Shown: one piece after another, positions 1 through 6,004 of the stretch
Layout: every line of letters begins with the position of its first letter
How positions within the stretch are numbered: the first letter of the stretch is position 1
The notes under the pieces: model-generated
What the model saw: the letters and a program-made list of their open reading frames with translations, nothing else
What the model was told of the DNA's origin: nothing
Database searches by the model: none
Assembly (NCBI GenBank): GCA_025351005.1
Contig: JANXWS010000016.1
Location: forward strand, 1 to 48,365
Direction: 5' to 3'
Origin: Pseudomonadota bacterium
GTDB taxonomy: Bacteria > Pseudomonadota > Gammaproteobacteria > Steroidobacterales > Steroidobacteraceae
Length of the DNA stretch: 48,365 bases
Made by a program: the position numbers and the translations under genes

Positions 1-1287
1 CTGCACATGGATCAGGTGCGCGCGGCGGGCTTTCGCGGCGGCGGCGTTCGCGTCGGCGTGATCAGCACCGGGATCGTCCATCTCGCGTCCTACCAGGCGG
101 CGAGCCTCATTCCCGGCTCGCTCTACGTCAGCCAGAACACCCTGGGCTCGCTCGATGAAGGCAGCTGGATGCTGGAGCTCGTCCACCAGCATGCGCCCGA
201 CGCCGTGCTCGGCTTCTGCGACGGAATCGATCTCGACTTCGACGGCTGCATCAGGGACCTCGCCACCAACTTCCACGCGGACGTCATCGTCGACGACATT
301 CTCTTTTCAGGGCAGTTCTACCCCGACGCGACCGCGGACATCGTCGGCCAGCTCGAGGCAGCCAACGATCGGCTCGTGTTCGTTCACCTGGCCGGCAACG
401 AACAGGCGGGCGGCTACTGGCAGGGACCTTTCGTGACGACGCACGCGTCTCCGGGCGGTGCGCCCGCGACCGTGCTCGACTTCGGAGCGGCGAGCGGTAG
501 CAGCAGCGATCCCTTCAACGCCGTGACGCTACCCTCCGGCGCGCGCCTCGTCCTGATCCTCAACTGGAACGACCCGCCGCACGATGCGACCAACCACGCG
601 CTGACGGCGTACCTGCTCGACGCCGGCCTGCAGGTCCTGAGCCAGGCGGCCGGTCAGTCGGATCCGACGCTCATCCTCGACTACACGAACAATTCCGGTG
701 CCACGCAGACCGTGCGTCTGGCGGTCGCACTCGAGGCCGGCGCGTCAGCGAGCGGTCTCGCGCTGCAGGTCACCCAGGGCCACCGCACCTGCAACATGGC
801 TTGCCTGCCGCTGACGTATTCCACGTCCGGACTTGCGGGCGGCTCGGTCGGCGACTTCCCCGACGCATTGGTCGTCGGCGCGACGATGGTCTCGGCACCG
901 CGCGAACTCGAGCCCTGGACGAACCATGGCCCGTTTCGCCTCGACTTCACCGCGACCGCGGATCCGACCTCGCCGGATGGCTACGACTACACGCGCCTGG
1001 TGACGCCGATGGCGGTGGCGAAGCCCGATCTGGTCGCCCCGGACTGCGTCACGGTGGGATTCAGCGACGGCGCGACGGTGGCGAACGGGGCGTTCTGCGG
1101 GACGTCGGCCGCGGTACCGGCAATCGCAGGGGCGGCGGCGCTGCTCCAGAGCGCAGGGTTCAAGCGCGTGCAGGTGCTGAAGGCGCTCCGCAGCACCGCC
1201 TCCCCGCTCGGCGGGGCGACCTGGGACCCGGGTTATGGTTTCGGTCTCGCGGACGTCGCTGCCGCCTGGCGTTCCGGCGGAACGTGA
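1..1287 (+). CDS. Subtilisin-fold (S8-like) protein, 5' partial, probably catalytically incomplete
   Basis: The frame is open to the window edge; the first Met codon (7) lacks a signal peptide, so the true N-terminus is probably outside. Numbering is from that Met. The S8 fold is shown by VGVISTGI (about 16-23), an oxyanion-hole-like AGNE (129-132), KPDLVAPD (339-346) and GTSAAVP (365-371) with the nucleophile Ser367, followed by the hydrophobic helix typical of the family. The catalytic Asp that normally lies in VIDTG is Ser20/Thr21, and the His expected in HGTH corresponds to DEGSWML (50-56), with no His. Family knowledge says both are needed for proteolysis, so this may be a pseudoprotease or a divergent subfamily. 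A domain of about 110 residues (150-260) is inserted before the C-terminal part and resembles a beta-sandwich appendage. The product is probably secreted. Confidence 0.8.
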   Translation: MHMDQVRAAGFRGGGVRVGVISTGIVHLASYQAASLIPGSLYVSQNTLGSLDEGSWMLELVHQHAPDAVLGFCDGIDLDFDGCIRDLATNFHADVIVDDILFSGQFYPDATADIVGQLEAANDRLVFVHLAGNEQAGGYWQGPFVTTHASPGGAPATVLDFGAASGSSSDPFNAVTLPSGARLVLILNWNDPPHDATNHALTAYLLDAGLQVLSQAAGQSDPTLILDYTNNSGATQTVRLAVALEAGASASGLALQVTQGHRTCNMACLPLTYSTSGLAGGSVGDFPDALVVGATMVSAPRELEPWTNHGPFRLDFTATADPTSPDGYDYTRLVTPMAVAKPDLVAPDCVTVGFSDGATVANGAFCGTSAAVPAIAGAAALLQSAGFKRVQVLKALRSTASPLGGATWDPGYGFGLADVAAAWRSGGT

Positions 1288-1315
1288 CCGACGGCAGCCA
1301 ACCCGCCACTGCCAT

Positions 1316-1331
1316 GCGGAGCCGCCTCCGC
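1316..1331. terminator. Small hairpin between convergent genes
   Basis: GCGGAG and CTCCGC are separated by four bases, in the 57-bp gap where a rightward and a leftward gene meet. There is no clear T-run, so this is only a candidate bidirectional terminator. Confidence 0.25.
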
Positions 1332-1344
1332 CGCTGTTCCCGCC

Positions 1345-1839
1345 CTACGGGCTGACTTCCGCTCGATCCGGGGCGCGTGCCTGATTCCACATTTCCCGCT
1401 GCATGCGCCATTTGCCATCGGCGCCACGGTGCAGGACGAGGAGCATCTTGCCCCAACCCTCGAAGGGCGGCTTGCCGTTCGGGAGCTCAACCACCTGGTG
1501 TTCCTCGCACCACTCGGACGCCCAGTCACCCGACGCCGCGACGTCGAAGCACTTCATCTCGAATGTCGCCATGCGAGCGCCCGCGAGCGTCGCCGTGACG
1601 TCATCCAGGAACCTCGCGATGGCCTGCTTGCCGACGATCGGCGGGGTCGAAGGGAGGAGGCTCACACTATCGTCGTCCCAGAGCGCGACGGTCGCCGTGT
1701 TATCCATCGCCGTCGTCGCCGCCGTCAAAGCCCGATTGAAATCCTCGATGCCGGCACGCGCCGGGGCCCTCGCCTCGCCGGCGACGACGACCCCGACATG
1801 GAGACTGAGCAGGAAAAGCGTGCCGCTCCGCGTCATCAT
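1345..1839 (-). CDS. Secreted SnoaL/DUF4440-like (NTF2-fold) protein
   Basis: The product has 164 residues. The start was chosen at the ATG at 1839 because GGAGGGG lies a few bases upstream and a signal peptide follows at once (MMTRSGTLFLLSLHVGVVVAG). The mature part has the pattern of the NTF2-like SnoaL/DUF4440 superfamily: an N-terminal helix with FNRAL and TAMDN, then a strand VALWDDDSVSLLP, GKQAIARFLDDV, and C-terminal strands ending in GKMLLVLHRGADGKWRMQREMWN. Members bind or hydrolyse small molecules, and many have no known function. The signal peptide places it in the periplasm or outside. The stop faces the stop of the S8-like gene. The specific ligand cannot be read from the sequence. 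Confidence 0.7.
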   Translation of the reverse strand: MMTRSGTLFLLSLHVGVVVAGEARAPARAGIEDFNRALTAATTAMDNTATVALWDDDSVSLLPSTPPIVGKQAIARFLDDVTATLAGARMATFEMKCFDVAASGDWASEWCEEHQVVELPNGKPPFEGWGKMLLVLHRGADGKWRMQREMWNQARAPDRAEVSP

Positions 1840-1879
1840 CTCGCCCCTCCATTCGCCGGACCGACTCGAGCGTATAGCC

Positions 1880-2365
1880 TCACGCCCAGCGTGACACGTG
1901 CATTCTGCACTTGAGCGGCGGCCTGACACGTTCCTCGATCGTCAGTCGCGTGGTCGCGTAGAGATGTGCGTGGACGTTCCGCTGATCGCCATGCCGGTGC
2001 GGCTTGTGGAGCGCGACGTCGACCGCGCACTGGTGCTGGTTCGCCAGATCCTGCGCGAACGCGCGGGCAGGCTCGATCCGCTGCGCCCTGCTGAGCTCGT
2101 GGGGCAGCGCGACCTCGTACTCGCGCGCGGGTCTCCCATCCTTGCGCAGCTCCGCCGCCTCCGCCGCGTTCCAGAGCTGATGCCGGTCGCGTGCCCACTG
2201 AGCGCACGATCTCCGCGTGCTCGAAGCCGCGCTTGGGGCGTAGTCGTGGATCTCGCCGGTCCGCTCGTCGAGGAGCTTCGAGCACGACCGGTACGCCGCA
2301 CCCGCCGTGCTGCCCTGCTCCTTTTTCCGGGACAATGGCTTCTCCTGGCCGTGGTAGATCGCCAC
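1880..2365 (-). pseudogene. Truncated MobA/MobL-family relaxase remnant
   Basis: This 161-codon frame starts with MAIYHGQEKPLSRKKEQG and contains AAYRSCSKLLDERTGEIHDY, WNAAEAAE, AREYEVALPHEL, HKPHRHGDQRNVHAHLYATTR and other segments typical of the nicking domain of MobA/MobL relaxases, including the His-rich metal motif. Complete relaxases are several hundred residues long; this one stops soon after the metal motif. Between about 2197 and 2236 the expected KRGFEHAEIV-like segment is in the adjacent frame, which implies two compensating indels. It begins 3 bp after the stop of the upstream GFA gene and ends next to the DUF4440 start. I infer a decayed mobilisation module left by an integrated plasmid or ICE. 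Confidence 0.75.
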
Positions 2366-2368
2366 GTC

Positions 2369-2794
2369 TTACTCGGGAGGCTCGGAGAGAACGAGCGGCG
2401 TCCAGCCTCGCCGGCGCCTGGCATTGCGTAGCTCGGCCGTCTCCTCGTCGACGTCCATCGGCTGCGCCTTCGTAAGGTCGAGCTCGATGCCCTCGAGCAC
2501 GCGGACGTTTAGCACCGCGAGTTTCGTTCCCTCGATCTCGCACGCTGCACCGAAGTAGACCCCGCACGTCGGGCAGAACAGAAAATCCGCCGTCCGTTGC
2601 CCGAACCGGTAGCGCCTGAGCTCGAGGCTGCTGTGGATCTCGACCTGGCCTGACGGGTCCGAAGTGTAGACGCCCCCGAACCGGACGCAGAACGAACAGG
2701 TGCAGCGCCGAAGCGGCCACTGCCTCGGCACGTTCTCCGTCCGGAGCGTCGCGCGCACCGCGCCGCAGTGACAACGCCCGGCGTAGTCGACCAT
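2369..2794 (-). CDS. GFA/CENP-V family zinc protein
   Basis: The product has 141 residues. The start at 2794 is supported by a purine-rich AAGGGGGAAGAGGG leader just upstream. The zinc motifs of the glutathione-dependent formaldehyde-activating (GFA) family are present: GRCHCGAV with Cys8 and Cys10, CTCSFC with Cys31, Cys33 and Cys36, and CPTCG with Cys74 and Cys77. The C-terminal part (VRVLEGIELDLT) is the usual GFA strand. The founding family member catalyses S-hydroxymethylglutathione formation from formaldehyde and glutathione, though many paralogues have unknown substrates. The protein is cytosolic, with no signal peptide. It lies directly upstream of the relaxase remnant, and the tail after residue 115 is Arg-rich. 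Confidence 0.8.
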   Translation of the reverse strand: MVDYAGRCHCGAVRATLRTENVPRQWPLRRCTCSFCVRFGGVYTSDPSGQVEIHSSLELRRYRFGQRTADFLFCPTCGVYFGAACEIEGTKLAVLNVRVLEGIELDLTKAQPMDVDEETAELRNARRRRGWTPLVLSEPPE

Positions 2795-3181
2795 CGCCCT
2801 CTTCCCCCTTGCCGAACCTCTTCCGCCGCCGCCGCGGCGTTGCTCGCCGAGCCGAGGTCGCCGCGCGCAGCCACTGTCGTGCCGCAGGCACGCGCACGCG
2901 GCCCGCCGGGCCGGAGTCGCGGAGCGAGTCTTCGGGCGGCGCGACTCATATGTGCGCCCTTGCGACCAATGCCGGGGCAGCGTACGTTTCGCGCGCCCCC
3001 GCCGCAACCGCGTCCGGGCTGCTCTTCGTTCCCCGCGGCGGCTCGGCGGAGGGTTTGGCACGAGCTGGAGATGCCGTCGTCGCGGGGCGGTTCACACCCC
3101 ATCAAGGCGCGGCGACCGCGCAGCGGTCGGGGACCCGGACGGGCGTGGGCGAGCTCGCGGGGTCAGACCGAGGAGTCAACG
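2795..3181. other. Divergent intergenic region without recognisable gene
   Basis: 387 bp of very GC-rich sequence separates the leftward GFA gene from the rightward DUF1579-like gene. Open frames here encode only Arg/Ala/Pro-rich translations with no motifs, as expected from base composition. It must hold the promoters of both genes. I see no RNA gene or repeat array. Confidence 0.5.
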
Positions 3182-3745
3182 ATGCCGATGCCGGCCACCA
3201 GACCTTGGGAGCTCAACACAGCCGCGCGCCGCCGGCGCGCTGCAACAGTGAACATTGCCGCGGCGCTCCTCATCCTGATCCGTTCGGCCGCTTACGCCGA
3301 ACCTCCTTCCTCGCCGGCGCGCGATCCGTTCCTCGCACAGCTGGCCGGCCACTGGGCACTCGTCGGCCAGGTTCTGGGCAAGCCGGTCGTCTACCGCGGT
3401 GAGGCAACCTGGGTTCTAAGCGGCGGCTGGCTGCGCCTCGCTCTCCTCGATCGCGCGCGGCCACCCGGTTACCAGGCGGATGTGTTCCTCGGCTTCGATG
3501 CGAATGCCGGCGACTACGTCGCGCACTGGCTCGATCAGTTCGGCGCCGCTGGCGCTCGCGTCGTCGCGACCGGCCATCGCGACGGTCTGACGCTCGTGCT
3601 CCTGTTCCCGTATGAGGGCTCGCCGTTCCGGGACACACTCACGCTATCGACCGACGGCAAGAACGCATCGCTGCTCCTCGAGGCCCAGAAGCCCGACGGC
3701 AGCTGGTCGACGTTCGCGTCTTACACGCTGACCCGGAGACGTTGA
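3182..3745 (+). CDS. Secreted DUF1579/lipocalin-like hypothetical protein
   Basis: The product has 187 residues. The frame is open further upstream, but the ATG at 3182 has GAGGAG about eight bases before it and is followed by a basic stretch and a hydrophobic segment ending AAYA-EPP, a plausible signal peptide. The mature region starts with FLAQLAGHWALVGQV and goes through alternating strands (GEATWVLSGGWLRLALLD, DVFLGFDANAGDYVAHWLDQFG, DTLTLSTDG). This pattern is seen in DUF1579 and related small beta-barrel proteins. No catalytic residue is evident. It probably acts in the periplasm. The stop codon overlaps the start of the next small frame (TGATG). Confidence 0.6.
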   Translation: MPMPATRPWELNTAARRRRAATVNIAAALLILIRSAAYAEPPSSPARDPFLAQLAGHWALVGQVLGKPVVYRGEATWVLSGGWLRLALLDRARPPGYQADVFLGFDANAGDYVAHWLDQFGAAGARVVATGHRDGLTLVLLFPYEGSPFRDTLTLSTDGKNASLLLEAQKPDGSWSTFASYTLTRRR

Positions 3746-3957
3746 TGCCATCGTCTGCCGCCACCGACGAGCTCACTGCCGCCGAGCGCCGGCTCGCACA
3801 GCTCAGGGCGAGGCAGGAGCGCCTCGACGCCCGCCTCGCTACTCAAAAGCGGGGGGACGTCGGGGGTCCCCTCGTTTGCGCCCTTGTTGAGCCGTGCGGA
3901 GCAACGGCAACCGCCGCGCATGGCATCGGTGGCACGGCCGTTGCTGCGGCACAGTAA
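3745..3957 (+). CDS. Small coiled-coil protein, probably truncated
   Basis: The ATG at 3745 overlaps the preceding TGA. The first 36 residues (SSAATDELTAAERRLAQLRA and on to about TQKR) are a regular amphipathic helix rich in Ala, Arg, Glu and Leu, as in a coiled coil. From about 3850 the composition changes abruptly and the translation becomes Gly/Ala/Thr-rich without pattern. That position is also where the GC content drops. I read this as the 5' end of a gene cut by an insertion or recombination. Function unknown. Confidence 0.35.
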   Translation: MPSSAATDELTAAERRLAQLRARQERLDARLATQKRGDVGGPLVCALVEPCGATATAAHGIGGTAVAAAQ

Positions 3958-3988
3958 CATCTGGTGTGAAATTGTTGGTGTGCAACCC

Positions 3989-4531
3989 ATGACAAATCGA
4001 CCTTCGAATGGCAACTCGACAACTGCAGAGACACTCTTTGCTTCGGCCAACCTTTTCGAGGAGAAGCGCCAGTTCAAGAAGGCGTTCAAATGTCTATTAG
4101 CCGCGGCAGCACTCGGCCACAGCAGCAGCCAACTTAACCTCGGAAATTTCTATTCTGCGGGCACCGGCACCAAGAAGAGTCTGAAGAAAGCGGAGTACTG
4201 GTACAGAGCCGCGTTTCGTCGAGGAGATATAACTGCTGCAAGAAATTTGGGCATCGACATGCTTGCGCGAGGGGATAGAGAAACCGCCATTCGCTGGTTT
4301 AAAAAAGGCGTTGACCACAAAGATGGCGGATCGTTCGTACAGCTTGCCCGCATGTTGTCTCATCGCCGTCGGGGGACAAAGCAGGCACTAGCGTTGCTAA
4401 TGCGCTTGCGCAAATTGGGTCGAGACTATGCCAGTGAACTCGACCAAGAGCAGGCCGAAGAGTTGCGCAGAGACATACGTGGGCGCACCGTGAAAACAAC
4501 GATGGCCGGGAGAAAAGCACTAAAAGGGTGA
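3989..4531 (+). CDS. Sel1-like repeat protein in a low-GC patch
   Basis: The product has 180 residues. The ATG at 3989 begins MTNRPSNGNST. From about residue 15 to 130 there are TPR-like helical hairpins of the Sel1 class: FKKAFKCLLAAAALGHSSSQ, LNLGNFYSAGTGTKKSLKKA, EYWYRAAFRRGDITAARNLG and AIRWFKKGVDHKDGGSFVQL. Sel1 repeats mediate protein-protein contacts. Base composition is clearly lower in GC than in neighbours and AAA/AAG lysine codons are frequent, which suggests recent transfer. Its stop TGA (4529-4531) lies inside an Rhs core-end coding sequence read in another frame. A gene placed directly before an orphan Rhs tip is typically the immunity gene of the displaced toxin, so an immunity role is a reasonable but unproven inference. 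Confidence 0.7.
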   Translation: MTNRPSNGNSTTAETLFASANLFEEKRQFKKAFKCLLAAAALGHSSSQLNLGNFYSAGTGTKKSLKKAEYWYRAAFRRGDITAARNLGIDMLARGDRETAIRWFKKGVDHKDGGSFVQLARMLSHRRRGTKQALALLMRLRKLGRDYASELDQEQAEELRRDIRGRTVKTTMAGRKALKG

Positions 4532-4769
4532 CCTCAGCCTCTACACATACGTCGGGAATGATCCGCTGGACAGGACGGACCCCAGCGGGCTCTCTGGATG
4601 TGCGCTCGCGTTCGCGCTACTGGAAATAGAGCTACTCAATCGCCTCGTACCCGAGCGCTGTCGCGCTCGCCAACGCCACGCACCCTTGCTGAATGACTGC
4701 CTTACTCAGCTCGCACGACTCGGCGGCTACCTGAATTGCGTCGGTGATCGGTTCGAGCTGCATCAGTAA
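4524..4769 (+). pseudogene. Orphan Rhs core end with 59-residue variable tip
   Basis: The frame opens after a stop at 4521-4523 and has no start codon near its beginning. It encodes KGDLSLYTYVGNDPLDRTDP, then SGL. This is the hallmark end of the Rhs-repeat-associated core, where the conserved shell meets the variable toxin. The remaining 59 residues up to the TAA at 4767 include a hydrophobic helix (ALAFALLEIELL) and four Cys. The rest of an Rhs protein (over 1000 residues) is absent. In Rhs loci such promoterless tips sit downstream of the main gene and can recombine into it. Here no full rhs gene is in the window, so it is a silent cassette or a remnant. The toxin family of the tip is not recognised. 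Confidence 0.75.
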
Positions 4770-5022
4770 ATCAACCGGCCCGGATCACACAGAAATCCTG
4801 ACACCCCCGCCATTCACGCCTACTGGCTTTCGCATCGATCGGCGCACCGTAGGCACCTGGAGCGCGATCGCCGTCACTGAACGCTTCGCCCCCCCGGATC
4901 GGCCGCGGCCGGCCACGTGCCGGCGATGGCTCGTGCTACGCGCGAGGCTGCCAACGATCCACGACTCTCAGTCCGGCCATCTCAACCCCAAGCCTTCCGT
5001 CGGGACCCGGTAGACTCGCGTC

Positions 5023-5562
5023 GTGGCCACCGAGCTCGAAGTTCTCCGCCTCGTCAGCGACCGGCTGACCTCGGCCGGGATCCCCTTCATGCTGACGGGG
5101 TCCTTCGCCCTCGCCTATTACGCAACACCCCGGATGACGCGCGACCTCGATCTCATCACGGCCCTCGACGAGGCTGCGATTCCCAGGCTCGTCGCCGCCT
5201 TCGCGCGCGACTTCTACATCGACGAGGAGTCGGTCAGGGACGCGGTCCGTTCGCGGCAACTCTTCAATCTGATGCACCTCGAGAGTGGCATCAAGGTGGA
5301 TCTGATCATTCGCAAGGACTCGGAATTTCGGCAGGTAGAGTTCGCGCGCCGCCAGCCGGTCAACCTCGGCGGTGTCGAGACCTGGATCGTCAGTCGGGAG
5401 GATCTCATCCTGTCGAAGCTGGCCTGGGCGAAGGATTCGGGTTCCGAACTCCAGCGGCGGGACGTAGTCTCTCTTCTCGAGAGTCCGGTCGACGTGGCGT
5501 ACCTGCGGCTCTGGGCGCCTCGCCTGGGCGTCGCGGACGAGCTGGAGCAGTTGTTGCCGTGA
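5023..5562 (+). CDS. Nucleotidyltransferase-fold protein (AbiEii/DUF6036-like)
   Basis: The product has 179 residues with a GTG start. The minimal nucleotidyltransferase signature is present: TGSFAL (Gly26-Ser27), then TRDLDLI with Asp41 and Asp43, and KVDLII with Asp93 as a third metal-binding acid. The later segment (WIVSREDLILSKLAWAKDSG) is the helix found in AbiEii and DUF6036-type proteins. These enzymes transfer nucleoside monophosphates to proteins or RNA, and AbiEii members are toxins of type IV toxin-antitoxin systems. The stop overlaps the start of the next gene (TGATG), so the two are translationally coupled. No N-terminal signal is present, so it is cytosolic. Assignment to a true toxin is uncertain because the partner is not a typical AbiEi antitoxin. 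Confidence 0.75.
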   Translation: MATELEVLRLVSDRLTSAGIPFMLTGSFALAYYATPRMTRDLDLITALDEAAIPRLVAAFARDFYIDEESVRDAVRSRQLFNLMHLESGIKVDLIIRKDSEFRQVEFARRQPVNLGGVETWIVSREDLILSKLAWAKDSGSELQRRDVVSLLESPVDVAYLRLWAPRLGVADELEQLLP

Positions 5563-5798
5563 TGGACACGTCCCCTGCCGTGACCGCGATCGTTTCGGCC
5601 CGCTACCGGGAAATGACCCCGGAGGCGCGCCTTGAGGCGGCAGCGTCCTTGTTCGAGTCAGCCCGTGCCATCGTGGAGTCTTCGCTGCCGCAGAACCTCT
5701 CTCCGGTGGAACGCCGCCTGGCCTGGGCGAAGCGGTTCTACGGTTCCGAGCTCCCCGACGCGGCCCTGCGCGCGTACGCGAACTTTCGCGCTCGTTAG
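5562..5798 (+). CDS. Small helical partner of the nucleotidyltransferase
   Basis: The product has 78 residues; the ATG at 5562 shares its A with the TGA of the upstream gene. The sequence is predicted all-helical: ARYREMTPEARLEAAASLFE, RAIVESSLP, LSPVERRLAWAKRFYGSELP. I do not recognise a characterised family, although the LSPxERR...RFYGxELP pattern looks conserved rather than random. Its tight coupling to a nucleotidyltransferase suggests a two-gene module in which the small protein is a partner or antitoxin. There is no DNA-binding motif that I can identify. Confidence 0.6.
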   Translation: MDTSPAVTAIVSARYREMTPEARLEAAASLFESARAIVESSLPQNLSPVERRLAWAKRFYGSELPDAALRAYANFRAR

Positions 5799-5817
5799 CT
5801 TCGCGTCCGAAGTCCGA

Positions 5818-5885
5818 TTCCTGGACGTCCCCGACAGCGGACGGGCCCAGGAACGAGAATGGGGCCGGCGATCGCCACCGGCCCC
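5818..5885. terminator. Two hairpins between convergent genes
   Basis: The first hairpin pairs TTCCTGG (5818) with CCAGGAA (5847), with an inner CGTCC/GGACG stem. The second pairs GGGGCCGG (5861-5868) with CCGGCCCC (5878-5885). They lie in the 206-bp gap between the rightward two-gene module and the leftward TonB receptor. There is no long T-run, so rho-independent termination is only possible. Confidence 0.4.
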
Positions 5886-6004
5886 GGAACTGTCACCGGC
5901 CGATTGCTCATGCTCATCATGGTCCGGGTCCGACAGCGCCTCGGGGAAACTGGCATACCCGTCGCAGCCGCCGACTGGCCGATGTCGGACGCCCGCTGAC
6001 ATCC

